The position numbers and the translations under genes are program-made. A stretch of 64,000 nucleotides of DNA from PALSA-693 sp963781155 (GTDB lineage: Bacteria; Actinomycetota; Acidimicrobiia; Acidimicrobiales; Palsa-688): assembly GCA_963781155.1 (NCBI GenBank), contig CAWAEC010000007.1, positions 434,001 to 498,000 of the forward strand, in the 5' to 3' direction. Under the pieces are notes generated by a model. That model did not search any database, had not been told where the DNA came from, and was given only the letters and a program-made list of their open reading frames with translations. Positions 21,342 to 30,598 of the stretch are shown piece by piece; positions within the stretch are counted from its first letter, which is position 1, and every line of letters begins with the position of its first letter.

Positions 21342-22592
21342 GTGCGGGTCTGCGTAGTCGGCCGCGGTGGCCGGGAGCACGCCCTGGCCCGGACACTGGC
21401 CCGGACGGCGGAGGTCGTGGTGTGCCCGGGCAACGCGGGCATGGCTGCGCTCGGGGCCGTGTGCGTGGCGGGACCGCCGCAGGCGGTCGACGCGGACCTC
21501 TACGTGATCGGCCCGGAGGAACCGCTCGTTCGGGGTCTCGCCGATGAGCTGCGAGGGACGGGGCGTCTGGTGTTCGGGCCGGGCGCTGACGGGGCGCGGC
21601 TCGAGGGCTCGAAGGCCTGGATGAAGGAAGTGCTTGCTGACGCGGGCGTGCCGACTGCCATCTACGGGACCTTCGACGCTGTCGGCCCCGCCGTCGAGTT
21701 CCTCCGCTCGCTGCCGGGCCCGTGGGTGGTGAAGACGGACGGTCTGGCGGCCGGCAAAGGCGTCCTGGTGACCGATGATCTCGATGCGGCCGTCGCCGAC
21801 GCCAGAGCGAAGCTGTCGGGGGAGGCGTTCGGGCCGGCGGGGCACCGGGTGGTCATCGAGGAAGGTTTGACCGGTCCGGAGCTGTCGGTGATGGCCGTGT
21901 GCGACGGTCTTCGGGCCGTGCCGCTCGAGCCGGCTCGAGACTTCAAACGCGCTGGCGATGGCGACACCGGGCCCAACACCGGGGGAATGGGGGCGTACTC
22001 GCCAGTGCCAGGGGCCGGATCGTCGGTGGTGGACGAGGTGCTCGAGTTGGCCGTGCGACCGACCCTGGCCGCCCTCCATGCGCGCGGGATCGACTACCGC
22101 GGCGTGCTGTACGCGGGGCTGATGCTCACACCGACCGGACCGCGCGTCCTGGAATTCAACGTGCGGTTCGGCGACCCGGAGAGCCAGGTGGTGCTCGGCC
22201 GGTGGCGGGGGGACGCCACCGCGATCCTGGCTGCAGCCGCGGCGGGCCGCATTGATGCCGTGGCCGAACCGGAGTTCAGCCAGGACGCCGGCGTGTGCGT
22301 CGTCCTGGCCGCGCCTGGCTACCCCGATGCGCCCGTACTCGGTCAGCGGATCGAAGGACTCGAGGCGCTGATAGGGCGAGACGATGTGCAGCTCTACTCG
22401 GCGGGAGTGGGAGCGGGTCCTGACGGCGACGGATTGGTGACGGCTGGCGGCCGGGTGTTGGGCGTCGGCGCGCAGGCCGCCACGATTGCCGCGGCACGGG
22501 AGATCGCCTACCGGGCCGTCCCGCAGTTGTCGTGGCCCGGCATGACCTACCGGCGGGATATCGCGGACCCGGACCTGGCGGTCAAGGCATGA
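21342..22592 (+). CDS. purD: Phosphoribosylamine-glycine ligase
   Basis: Second step of purine synthesis, adding glycine to phosphoribosylamine. The 416-residue ATP-grasp enzyme starts VCVVGRGGREHALARTLA. It has the ATP-binding WVVKTDGLAAGKGVLV, the signature GPNTGGMGAYSPVPGA and VLEFNVRFGDPESQVVL. A variant of GSGGREHA is seen at the N-terminus (GRGGREHA). GTG 21342 has GGGAGGCGG upstream. purE starts 10 bp after its stop. Confidence 0.95.
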   Translation: MRVCVVGRGGREHALARTLARTAEVVVCPGNAGMAALGAVCVAGPPQAVDADLYVIGPEEPLVRGLADELRGTGRLVFGPGADGARLEGSKAWMKEVLADAGVPTAIYGTFDAVGPAVEFLRSLPGPWVVKTDGLAAGKGVLVTDDLDAAVADARAKLSGEAFGPAGHRVVIEEGLTGPELSVMAVCDGLRAVPLEPARDFKRAGDGDTGPNTGGMGAYSPVPGAGSSVVDEVLELAVRPTLAALHARGIDYRGVLYAGLMLTPTGPRVLEFNVRFGDPESQVVLGRWRGDATAILAAAAAGRIDAVAEPEFSQDAGVCVVLAAPGYPDAPVLGQRIEGLEALIGRDDVQLYSAGVGAGPDGDGLVTAGGRVLGVGAQAATIAAAREIAYRAVPQLSWPGMTYRRDIADPDLAVKA

Positions 22593-22602
22593 GGTGGACG
22601 AA

Positions 22603-23055
22603 ATGACGAAGAGAGTGGCCGTGCTGATGGGCTCGGCCAACGACCAGCCCAAGTTGGTTCCTGCCCTCGACATGCTGAGGGAGTTCGAGGTGGAAACGAC
22701 CGAGCACGTGATCTCGGCTCACCGCAATCCCGTCGCGGTGGCGTCTTTTGCCGAGGAAGCGCGCCAGTACGGCTACGGAGTCATCATTTGCGCGGCCGGC
22801 ATGGCTGCCCATCTGGCCGGGGCGGTCGCGGCGCGGACGACGCTCCCGGTCATCGGCGTGCCCCTCTCGGGAGGGGCGCTCGGTGGCGTGGACGCCCTGT
22901 ATTCCACGGTGCAGATGCCCCGAGGGGTGCCCGTGGCGACCGTCGCCATTGACGGGGCGGCCAACGCTGCCTTGCTCGCGGTCGAGATCCTGGCTGTCGA
23001 CGATGACGACCTCGCGGAGCGTCTCTTCGAGAAGCGAGGCGAATGGCTCAAGTGA
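22603..23055 (+). CDS. purE: N5-carboxyaminoimidazole ribonucleotide mutase
   Basis: Class I PurE of 150 residues moves the carboxyl group of N5-CAIR to give CAIR. The N-terminal motif MGSANDQPKLVPALDML replaces the more usual GSDSDWP, and the catalytic histidine is in EHVISAHRNP. GMAAHLAGAVAA and VPLSGGALGGVDALYSTVQM are typical. ATG 22603 is preferred over GTG 22594 because GAGG precedes it. No purK is visible in this window, so N5-CAIR would have to be made by a gene elsewhere. Confidence 0.93.
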   Translation: MTKRVAVLMGSANDQPKLVPALDMLREFEVETTEHVISAHRNPVAVASFAEEARQYGYGVIICAAGMAAHLAGAVAARTTLPVIGVPLSGGALGGVDALYSTVQMPRGVPVATVAIDGAANAALLAVEILAVDDDDLAERLFEKRGEWLK

Positions 23056-23081
23056 GGAAAGAAAGACGAGAGGAGAGCAAC

Positions 23082-23162
23082 GTGCGAACGCTGGGCTTCG
23101 GCCGCAGGCGGGCGATCAGTCCTCGCCAGCCCGCCCTGGGCGTCGGGGCGGTCCGGGTATGA
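23082..23162 (+). CDS. Possible 26-residue leader peptide coupled to purC
   Basis: GTG 23082 has a strong ribosome-binding site (AGAGGAGAG, 23069-23077). The frame encodes 26 residues beginning VRTLGFGRRRAISPRQ, and its TGA overlaps the purC ATG as ATGA. purC itself has no ribosome-binding site of its own, so translation of this basic peptide may drive purC. Too short for homology; regulatory role inferred only from layout. Confidence 0.45.
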   Translation: MRTLGFGRRRAISPRQPALGVGAVRV

Positions 23163-24055
23163 CCGCGGTGAACCTGCCCCATCTGGCCTCGGGAAAGGTC
23201 AGGGACATTTACGAGCTCGACGACAAGCACCTGCTTTTCGTCACCTCGGACCGGATGTCCGCTTTCGACGTCGTGATGGCGGAGCCCATACCGGACAAGG
23301 GACGAGTGCTGACCGCCCTGACGGCGTTCTGGGCCGACCGGCTCGGCGGACTGGCGCCGAGCCATCTGGTCAGCCTCGAGGTACCCCCGGGAGCGACGGA
23401 GGGCGGCGACCCGGGGGACCTGGAAGGCCGGGTCATGGTCGTGCGCCGGGCCGCCATGCTGCCCCTCGAGTGCATCGTCCGCGGCTACCTGTCCGGTTCG
23501 GCGTGGGCCGAATATCAGCGATCGCAGACGATGCACGGTCAGCCGCTGCCTGCAGGGCTGCGCCAGTCCGAGCGCCTACCCGAACCCGTGTTCACTCCCT
23601 CCACCAAGGCGGTGAGCGGCCACGACCAGAACATCTCGTTCAGCGAGGCCGTGAACCTGGTCGGGGTCGAAACCGCCGAGGAGGCCCGTCGCATCAGCCT
23701 GGCGGCCTACCAGCAGGGCGCCGACCTGGCCGCTGCCCGGGGGATCATCATCGCCGACACCAAGTTCGAACTGGGTGTGATCGACGGGCGCCTGGCCATC
23801 TGCGACGAGGTCCTGACTCCCGACTCCTCCCGGTTCTGGCCCGCGGACCAGTGGCAGCCGGGTGGTACTCCGCCGGCGTTCGACAAACAGCCTTTGCGTG
23901 ACTGGCTGGAAGCCACCGGTTGGGACAAGTCGCCCCCGCCGCCCCCGTTGCCGGCCGACGTGATCCAGGCCACCCGGGATCGGTATGTGCAGGCGTACGA
24001 GCGCCTGACCGGGTTCCGCTTCGTCGACTGGCCCGGCGCGAAAAGCGGCGCATGA
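23159..24055 (+). CDS. purC: Phosphoribosylaminoimidazole-succinocarboxamide synthase
   Basis: SAICAR synthetase, 298 residues. It starts with HLASGKVRDIYELDDKHLLFVTSDRMSAFD (read as residues 8-37), then PDKGRVLTALTAFW, VRGYLSGSAWAEYQ, the signature IIIADTKFELGVIDG and CDEVLTPDSSRFWP. The start is ATG 23159, overlapping the upstream small frame. A longer upstream reading in this frame overlaps purE and has no family support. It overlaps purS by ATGA. Confidence 0.95.
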   Translation: MTAVNLPHLASGKVRDIYELDDKHLLFVTSDRMSAFDVVMAEPIPDKGRVLTALTAFWADRLGGLAPSHLVSLEVPPGATEGGDPGDLEGRVMVVRRAAMLPLECIVRGYLSGSAWAEYQRSQTMHGQPLPAGLRQSERLPEPVFTPSTKAVSGHDQNISFSEAVNLVGVETAEEARRISLAAYQQGADLAAARGIIIADTKFELGVIDGRLAICDEVLTPDSSRFWPADQWQPGGTPPAFDKQPLRDWLEATGWDKSPPPPPLPADVIQATRDRYVQAYERLTGFRFVDWPGAKSGA

Positions 24056-24309
24056 CCCGGTTCGCGGTGCTGGTCGAAGTGGCCTTGCGGCCGGGCATCG
24101 CCGACCCCGAGGGGGCCACGATCGAACGAGCCCTGCCCGCGCTGGGGTTTGATGGCATTTCCGGGGTTCGGGCCGGCAAGGCGTTTCGTTTCGTGGTCGA
24201 TGCCGACACGGAGGCCGCGGCCCGAAGCGAGGTCGACGATCTCTGCGGTCGCTTGCTGGCGAACCCCGTCATCGAATATTCGGCGGTGACGCTGGAGCGG
24301 GCGTCGTGA
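24052..24309 (+). CDS. purS: FGAM synthetase subunit PurS
   Basis: The small subunit (85 residues) that bridges PurL and PurQ in the three-part FGAM synthetase. Typical features: VLVEVALRPGIADPEGATIERAL at the start, GISGVRAGKAFRFVVD in the middle and NPVIEYSAVTLE at the end. The start overlaps the purC stop (ATGA) and its stop overlaps the purQ start (GTGA). Presence of PurS agrees with the short form of PurL encoded downstream. Confidence 0.93.
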   Translation: MTRFAVLVEVALRPGIADPEGATIERALPALGFDGISGVRAGKAFRFVVDADTEAAARSEVDDLCGRLLANPVIEYSAVTLERAS

Positions 24310-25047
24310 CCGCCCGGATCGGAGTCGTGCTCTTTCCGGGCTCGAAATTGCGAGCACGATGTCGTTGAAGCGCTCGAGGGCGTGGGAGCGGAAGCCTCGA
24401 TCCTGTGGCACGGCGACCGGGGCCTGGGTGCGCTGGACGCGCTGGTGCTCCCCGGTGGCTTCGCGCACGGCGACTACCTCCGCCCCGGGGCGATCGCCCG
24501 CTTCTCGCCCATCATGGAAGCGGTGGCCGCCTTCGCCGCATCCGGCGGCCCGGTCGTCGGCATCTGTAACGGCTTCCAGGTGCTGACGGAGGCACACCTG
24601 CTGCCCGGCGCCCTCCAAAAAAACCGTGGCCTCACCTTCCTGTGTACCCCGGTCGAGCTGGAAGTCGTCAGCGACCGCAGCGCCCTCACCCGCGGGGTAT
24701 CCGCCGGGACCCGGCTGCGCATTCCCATCAATCATTTCGAAGGCAACTACATCTGCGACGATCGCACCCTTGCCGAACTTCGCGACGAGGGCCGCATCAT
24801 CCTCCGTTATGTCGACAACCCGAACGGCTCTGTGGACGACATCGCCGGGATCTGCAACCGGGCCGGCAATGTCGTGGGGCTCATGCCCCACCCCGAGCGA
24901 GCCAGCGATCCCCTCCTGGGGTCCACCGACGGCCGGGTGCTGCTCGGCGCCCTGCTTGCTGTTGCAGCCTCCCCTCGCACTGAGGCGAATATCCCGGCGC
25001 CGCTGGCCGGTGGGGCCTCGCCGGTGGCATCGTCATCCCGCCCGTAG
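24306..25047 (+). CDS. purQ: FGAM synthetase glutaminase subunit PurQ, frameshifted near 24346
   Basis: Class I glutamine amidotransferase that supplies ammonia to PurL. The N-terminus TARIGVVLFPGS is in one frame. The expected NCEHDVVEALEGVGAEA is in another, shifted by one extra A in the AAA at 24345-24347. Downstream the protein is intact: ALVLPGGFAHGDYLRPG, the nucleophile cysteine in GGPVVGICNGFQVL, and the catalytic His-Pro-Glu in VVGLMPHPERA. PurQ should be essential, so an assembly indel is the simplest explanation. GTG 24306 overlaps the purS stop. Confidence 0.9.
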
Positions 25048-25064
25048 ACCGGCGGGAAGTCGGG

Positions 25065-25517
25065 CTAACTCCGGGTTCGCGGAATACCGGCTCGCCGCAA
25101 GACGGTGGGATCGACGCCGGCCGCCCGCCATGCCGCGTACGTCAAACCCTTGCGTTCCCCGTAGCCCTTTGCCGCTCCGACGAAGGCGTCTTCAAGGGAT
25201 TTGACGTCAACAGTATTGTCCCTTGATTCCAGTTCGGTTTGCAGATTGAGCCGCTCTTGGACCAGATGAACCCGGGTCAGGGCGTCAGCATTCGGCAGAC
25301 GAGCGTCGATCTGACGCAACCGGGCCTCGATTCCCTCCGCAGTCCGTTTCCGGCCACGCTTGGGTTTGTGGGCCTCGAGAGCTTCGAGGTATCGCCGCAC
25401 TGCTCGACTCTCTTCCCGGCCAACGGCCAGAGCCTGCTTGTGCTCCGCGGACATGGTTGGCTTGGCTCGCTTCGCCCTCGGTGCGCTGGTCTTACGAGGT
25501 GCAGATTTCGTTGCCAT
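25065..25517 (-). CDS. Conserved-looking Lys/Arg-rich hypothetical protein
   Basis: A 150-residue basic protein. The first ~65 residues are rich in Lys, Arg and Ala (for example SAPRKTSAPRAKRAKP and HKPKRGRKRTAEG), followed by a helical segment LTRVHLVQERLNLQTELES and a compact C-terminus YGERKGLTYAAWRAAGVDP. I recall similar uncharacterised proteins in other actinobacteria but cannot name a family. The basic tail suggests nucleic-acid binding; this is inference. Divergent from purL with about 65 bp between. Confidence 0.7.
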   Translation of the reverse strand: MATKSAPRKTSAPRAKRAKPTMSAEHKQALAVGREESRAVRRYLEALEAHKPKRGRKRTAEGIEARLRQIDARLPNADALTRVHLVQERLNLQTELESRDNTVDVKSLEDAFVGAAKGYGERKGLTYAAWRAAGVDPTVLRRAGIPRTRS

Positions 25518-25548
25518 TCGCTCAGTATCTCACATCTATTTGGCAAGA

Positions 25549-25576
25549 TTGCAACAAGAGGCAGGGCCGGTAGGCT
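25549..25576 (+). promoter_or_regulatory. Probable leaderless purL promoter
   Basis: TTGCAA (25549-25554), 16-bp spacer, TAGGCT (25571-25576), then 7 nt to the purL ATG. No ribosome-binding site precedes the ATG. Fits transcription starting at or next to the start codon. Confidence 0.45.
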
Positions 25577-25583
25577 CGTGATC

Positions 25584-27860
25584 ATGCCAAGCGATATCCA
25601 TCGATCTCTCGGGCTCACCGACGACGAAGCCGAGTTGATTGTGGAGCTGCTGGGCCGGGAGCCAAACCATCTGGAACTCGCCATGTATGCGGTCATGTGG
25701 AGCGAGCATTGCTCGTACAAGTCAAGCCGCATCCACCTCCGGCGCCTGCCGACCGAGGGCCCGAACGTGCTGGTGGGACCGGGAGAGAACGCCGGCGTCG
25801 TTGACGCTGGCGGTGGTTTGGCTGTGGCGCTACGTATCGAAAGCCACAATCATCCTTCCGCCATTGAGCCCTATCAGGGCGCGGCCACCGGTGTCGGCGG
25901 AATACTCCGCGATATTTTTACGATGGGAGCACGTCCCATCGCCTTAATGGATCCGCTGCGGTTTGGACCCCCGTCGGATCCCCGTTCCCGGTGGATCGCG
26001 ACGGGAGTGATCAGCGGAATCTCTGGCTATGGCAACTCGGTCGGAGTCCCCACAGTTGGCGGTGAGATCGCCTTCGACGACTGCTACACCGATAATCCCC
26101 TTGTCAATGTGTTGTGCTGCGGTGTCTTGCCTGTGGATCGGCTGGTGTTCGGGCGGGCGTCCGGCGAAGGAAACCTGGCTGTCCTGCTCGGCAACCTCAC
26201 CGGTCGCGACGGGATTGGAGGCGTGAGTGTTCTCGCTTCGGCGGGTTTCGGCGACGATGCCGAGGTCGAACAAGCGAAGCGGCCCAATGTGCAAGTGGGA
26301 GACCCTTTTGAGGAAAAGCGTCTTATCGAGGCGTGCTTGCAGCTGCTCGACGAGCGGCTCGTGATCGGGATCCAGGACCTCGGGGGCGCGGGGTTGACGT
26401 GCGCGACCAGCGAGACGGCGTCGCGTGGTGGGGTCGGGATGGACGTGGACGTGTCGTCTGTTCCCAGGCGGGAACCAGGAATGGCGCCGTGGGAGGTGAT
26501 GACCAGTGAAAGCCAGGAGCGCATGCTGGCCATTGTCAACCCCGACCTGCTGGAACGGGTACTTGCGGTTTGTGACCGCTGGGAGGTGCGGGCCAGCGTC
26601 GTCGGCCGTGTGACGTCCACCGGACGGCTCCGGATCCTTGACGGATGGGACGGCCCGGCGCTGGCCGATGTGCCGGCCGCCAGCCTCCACGACGATGCCC
26701 CTTGCTACACCCGGCCACTGGCGCCTCCGTCGGATCTCGGCGCCCGCCGGGACGACGATCCCGGCCGCCTCCCGGCGCCCGGTCCCGCCGGGTGCGCTGT
26801 GGACCTGCTGGCCTTGCTGGCCGACCCGGCCTGGATCTACCAGCAGTACGACCACCAGCTGTTCCTGAACACGGTGGTTGCACCCGGTGGCGACGCCGCT
26901 TTGCTGCGCCTCGCGGCTCCCGGCGTTCCTGCCGCCGCGGGAAGCCGGCGAGGATTGGCGTTGTCGACGGATGGCAATGCCCGCTGGTGTGCACTGGATC
27001 CGAGGGCGGGCACCGCCCTTCTCGTTGCCGAGTCGACACTCAATGTTGCCTGCGTCGGCGGCCGGCCCGTGGCGCTGGTCAACTGCTGCAACTTCGGTAA
27101 TCCGGAACACCCCGAGGTCATGTGGCAGCTGTCGCAGTCGATCGATGGAATGGCCGAGGCCTGCCGGGCTCTGTCGGTGCCGGTGATCGGCGGCAACGTC
27201 AGCCTGTACAACGAGAGCCGGGGCCGCGATATCGATCCGACCCCCGTCGTGGCCACCTTGGGCCTGGTGGAGGAGCTCCATCACTGCCCGCCCGGCATCG
27301 GGCTGCTCGAAGGCAGCCGGCTTCTCCTCGTCGGGGCGACGACCGCTGCAGCCACCTCTCTAGCCGGTTCCCGGTGGGCAGTGGAGCGGCGGGGTCACCG
27401 CGGCGGGAGGCTGCCCGGACTGGACTATGACCTGCATAGCCGGTTGCTGTCGTTTGTTGCCGGGCTCGTCAACGGGTCCGGGGACCTGCTGGACGGGATC
27501 CATGACATCTCCGAGGGTGGTCTCGGCCTGGCACTGGCCGAGATGGCGGTGCGGAGCGGGGTGGGCTTTCGGGTCACCGGCATTGTCGACCATGCCGCCC
27601 TCTTCGGCGAGGGTCCGTCGCGGGTCATCCTCTGCGTTCCGGACCGGGCCGTTGCCGAAGTACAGGCCCGGGCGGCGGCGGCTGGCCTGGCCCGGATGGA
27701 GCTTGGACTGGCCGGGGGGGACCGCCTCGTCGTCCAGGGGCTGGTGGATCTCGCCCTCGCCGACGCGGCGGCCGCCTGGCGCGACGCACTGCCGCTGGCG
27801 CTGGGATCGGCGGGGGCCGACGGGTGGGCCGCCCCCGGCGGCGAAGCGGGTGAGGGGTAG
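25584..27860 (+). CDS. purL: FGAM synthetase subunit PurL
   Basis: The synthetase subunit (758 residues, short PurL type) makes FGAM from FGAR with ammonia from PurQ. It contains MWSEHCSYKSSRIHLRRLP, the ATP-binding RIESHNHPSAIEPYQGAATG (read as residues 91-110), VGDPFEEKRLIEA, DLGGAGLTCATSE and GGNVSLYNES. ATG 25584 is set by the leaderless promoter; upstream codons in the same frame overlap the divergent gene and have no family support. purF follows after about 90 bp. Confidence 0.96.
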   Translation: MPSDIHRSLGLTDDEAELIVELLGREPNHLELAMYAVMWSEHCSYKSSRIHLRRLPTEGPNVLVGPGENAGVVDAGGGLAVALRIESHNHPSAIEPYQGAATGVGGILRDIFTMGARPIALMDPLRFGPPSDPRSRWIATGVISGISGYGNSVGVPTVGGEIAFDDCYTDNPLVNVLCCGVLPVDRLVFGRASGEGNLAVLLGNLTGRDGIGGVSVLASAGFGDDAEVEQAKRPNVQVGDPFEEKRLIEACLQLLDERLVIGIQDLGGAGLTCATSETASRGGVGMDVDVSSVPRREPGMAPWEVMTSESQERMLAIVNPDLLERVLAVCDRWEVRASVVGRVTSTGRLRILDGWDGPALADVPAASLHDDAPCYTRPLAPPSDLGARRDDDPGRLPAPGPAGCAVDLLALLADPAWIYQQYDHQLFLNTVVAPGGDAALLRLAAPGVPAAAGSRRGLALSTDGNARWCALDPRAGTALLVAESTLNVACVGGRPVALVNCCNFGNPEHPEVMWQLSQSIDGMAEACRALSVPVIGGNVSLYNESRGRDIDPTPVVATLGLVEELHHCPPGIGLLEGSRLLLVGATTAAATSLAGSRWAVERRGHRGGRLPGLDYDLHSRLLSFVAGLVNGSGDLLDGIHDISEGGLGLALAEMAVRSGVGFRVTGIVDHAALFGEGPSRVILCVPDRAVAEVQARAAAAGLARMELGLAGGDRLVVQGLVDLALADAAAAWRDALPLALGSAGADGWAAPGGEAGEG

Positions 27861-27952
27861 TACCGCAGCGCGGGCAGCACCAGGCAGTTGGGCGTGAGGG
27901 GCAGAGCGAGATCGCCACGCGATCGACCGGGATCCAACCGCGGCATGCGACA

Positions 27953-29437
27953 ATGGGAGTTGTGCCCGCCCCCGACCTGCCGGCCCCCGAGATAGTGGAC
28001 CACGCGCCGCGGGAAGCGTGCGGCGTCTTTGGAGTGTGTGCCCCCGGCACTCAGGTGGCCCACCTCACCTTCGACGGGCTCTATGCCCTGCAGCACCGCG
28101 GCCAGGAGTCGGCCGGCATGGCGGTCAGCGATGGGGCCGAGGTCATGGTCGTCAAGGACATGGGCCTCGTGACCACCGTGTTCAACGAGCGGAACCTCGC
28201 TGGCCTCCAGGGTCACCTGGCCATCGGCCACACCCGTTATTCGACGACCGGCGCCTCGACCTGGCACAACGCCCAACCGGTGTACCGCACGTCCTCGCCT
28301 CCCCGGGAGATGGGCACCCCGGTCGCCTTCGCCCTCGGCCACAACGGCAACCTCACCAACACCGACGCGCTCGCGGCCGAGATGGGCATGCTGCCGGGGA
28401 CGGTCACGAGCGACAGCGACCTGATCGCGGAACTGCTGGTGCGGCACCTGGACGGCCACCCGAGCGACGGGCTGGAGGCCGCCCTGACGGTGGTCCTGCC
28501 CTGCCTGGAAGGGGCGTTCTCCCTGGTGCTGCTCGATGACGAGCGTCTGTTCGCGGTGCGCGACCCGCACGGCTTCCGGCCCCTGTGCCTCGGCAAGCTC
28601 GACGACGGGGGCTGGGTCCTGGCCTCCGAGACGCCGGCGCTTGACATCGTCGGGGCGCCGTTCGTCCGCGAGCTGGATCCTGGCGAACTCCTGGTCGTCG
28701 ACGCCGAAGGACCCCGGTCCCTCCGGCCGTGGCCGGCCGAGCGGATCGATCCCAAGCTGTGCTTGTTCGAGTTCGTGTACCTGGCCCGACCGGACAGCCG
28801 TCTCTACGGCCAGGAACTGCACAGCGCCCGGATCCGGATGGGGGAGTTGCTCGCCGACCAGGCGCCGGTGGCGGCGGACATGGTCATGGGCGTACCGGAC
28901 TCGGGTTTACCGGCCGCCGAGGGGTACGCCAGGCGGAGCGGCATCCGTTACGGGCAGGGTCTGGTCAAAAACCGCTATATCGGCCGCACCTTCATTGTTC
29001 CCGATCAGGCCCAGCGCATCCAGGGCGTGCGCCGCAAGCTCAACCCGTTGCGTGGCGCCATCGCCGGCCAGCGTCTGGTCGTCGTCGACGACTCGATCGT
29101 GCGCGGCACGACCACCCGGGCCATGGTGCGGGTACTGCGCGAGGCCGGCGCGGCGGAGGTGCACCTCCGCATCTCCTCGCCGCCGTACCGGTGGCCCTGC
29201 TACTACGGGCTGGACACCGGTGCCCGGGGCGAGCTCATTGCCGCCAACCTGGAGATCGACGAGATCCGGGAATACCTCGGCGCGGACAGCCTGGCCTACC
29301 TGAGCCTCGAGGCCCTCAAAGAGGCAACCGGGGCCCCCGGAGCCGGTTTTTGCGACGCCTGCCTCACCGGCAACTACCCCGCCGAGGTCCCGGTGGCGCT
29401 CGGCCGCGAGCCGCAGGTCGGTTCGCCGCTTGTCTGA
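27953..29437 (+). CDS. purF: Amidophosphoribosyltransferase
   Basis: First committed step of purine synthesis. The catalytic N-terminal cysteine is in REACGVFGVCAPG, after a propeptide of about 20 residues that is normally removed. The glutaminase domain has LQHRGQESAGMAV and GHTRYSTTGAS. The PRPP-binding motif VVVDDSIVRGTTTRAMV is at about residues 375-395. Cysteines for the structural Fe-S cluster of Bacillus-type PurF are suggested by CLFEFVY and FCDACLTG. GTG 27962 is an alternative start. purM starts inside its stop. Confidence 0.95.
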   Translation: MGVVPAPDLPAPEIVDHAPREACGVFGVCAPGTQVAHLTFDGLYALQHRGQESAGMAVSDGAEVMVVKDMGLVTTVFNERNLAGLQGHLAIGHTRYSTTGASTWHNAQPVYRTSSPPREMGTPVAFALGHNGNLTNTDALAAEMGMLPGTVTSDSDLIAELLVRHLDGHPSDGLEAALTVVLPCLEGAFSLVLLDDERLFAVRDPHGFRPLCLGKLDDGGWVLASETPALDIVGAPFVRELDPGELLVVDAEGPRSLRPWPAERIDPKLCLFEFVYLARPDSRLYGQELHSARIRMGELLADQAPVAADMVMGVPDSGLPAAEGYARRSGIRYGQGLVKNRYIGRTFIVPDQAQRIQGVRRKLNPLRGAIAGQRLVVVDDSIVRGTTTRAMVRVLREAGAAEVHLRISSPPYRWPCYYGLDTGARGELIAANLEIDEIREYLGADSLAYLSLEALKEATGAPGAGFCDACLTGNYPAEVPVALGREPQVGSPLV

Positions 29438-30503
29438 CGACGCTCCGGACGACGACGTCCCGCCCGGCGGGCTCACGTACGCCGCGGCCGGGGTCGACAT
29501 CGACGCCGCAGACCGGGCCGTCGACGCCATCCGCGACCTGGTTCTGTCAACGGCGCAGCGCCCGGAGGTGATCGGGGGGATCGGGGGGTTCGGCGGGTTG
29601 TTCGAGCTGCCGGCCGGGTACCGCCGTCCGGTACTGGTGTCGAGCACCGACGGGGTCGGCACCAAGATGGCCGTGGCCATGGCCACGGGGCGCTTTGGCA
29701 CGGTCGGGATCGACCTGGTCGCCATGTGCGTCGACGACCTGGTCTGCTGTGGGGCAGAGCCCCTCTTTTTCCTGGACTACCAGCTGCTGGGGCGCGTCGA
29801 TGCCACCCAGGTCCGCCAGGTGATGACGGGCATCGCCGCCGGCTGCCGGGCGGCCGGCTGCGCGATTCTGGGTGGCGAGCTGGCGGAGCATCCCGGCCTG
29901 CTCCAGCCGGGCCAGCTCGACGTGGCGGGCTTCGCGGTCGGCATCGTCGAACGCGACGCCATCGTCGACGGGCCGGCGCGCACCCGGGCCGGCGATGTCC
30001 TGATCGGGTTGCCGTCCCCTGGCCTGCGCTCCAACGGCTACGCGCTGGCCCGCCGGGCCCTCCTGGAGACCGGCGGGCGGCGGCTGTCCGATCCGGCCTG
30101 GGCCGGCGCGCTCGACTGGACGCTGGCCGACGAACTGCTACGCCCGTCCGTCATCTACACCCCGGCTGTCCTGGCCCTGCTGGCCACGGTCAAGGTGCAC
30201 GCCATCGCCCATATCACCGGCGGCGGCCTGCCCGGCAACATCGCACGGGTTCTCGGCAACGGGGTGGACGCGGTGTTGGAGGGAGGTCTGTGGCCGGTTC
30301 CGCCGATCTTTGCCGAGATCCAGCGAGCCGGCGGGGTGACGGACGACGAGATGGCCAGGGTCTTCAACCTGGGTCTCGGCATGGTGATCGCGGTGCCTGC
30401 GGACGCGTCCGCTGCGGCAGTGACGGCGTTACAACAAGCTGGTCAGGCGGCGGTGATCGTGGGGGAACTGGTGCCCGGCCGACGGCGGGTGCATTTCCGC
30501 TGA
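29430..30503 (+). CDS. purM: Phosphoribosylformylglycinamidine cyclo-ligase
   Basis: AIR synthetase, 357 residues. It begins GGLTYAAAGVDIDAADRAV and contains LVSSTDGVGTKMAVAM, MCVDDLVCCGAEPLFFLDY, the signature GLRSNGYALARRAL and HITGGGLPGNIARVL. The start is TTG 29430, overlapping the purF stop; no ATG or GTG fits the family N-terminus. Ends the purine run, with a BldC-like gene just downstream as in Streptomyces. Confidence 0.95.
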   Translation: MSDDAPDDDVPPGGLTYAAAGVDIDAADRAVDAIRDLVLSTAQRPEVIGGIGGFGGLFELPAGYRRPVLVSSTDGVGTKMAVAMATGRFGTVGIDLVAMCVDDLVCCGAEPLFFLDYQLLGRVDATQVRQVMTGIAAGCRAAGCAILGGELAEHPGLLQPGQLDVAGFAVGIVERDAIVDGPARTRAGDVLIGLPSPGLRSNGYALARRALLETGGRRLSDPAWAGALDWTLADELLRPSVIYTPAVLALLATVKVHAIAHITGGGLPGNIARVLGNGVDAVLEGGLWPVPPIFAEIQRAGGVTDDEMARVFNLGLGMVIAVPADASAAAVTALQQAGQAAVIVGELVPGRRRVHFR

Positions 30504-30598
30504 CTAGTCCGAATATGGCCCGGATGGGTCATGTACGCCAGGCCGGTCGTCTCCTACTTTAACTACGTAAACCGGACACTTGGAAGGAACCGTAGACT

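Noticed and set aside
22748..24055. purC starting at 22748
   Set aside because: The added 137 residues overlap purE out of frame and have no PurC similarity; ATG 23159 fits the family.
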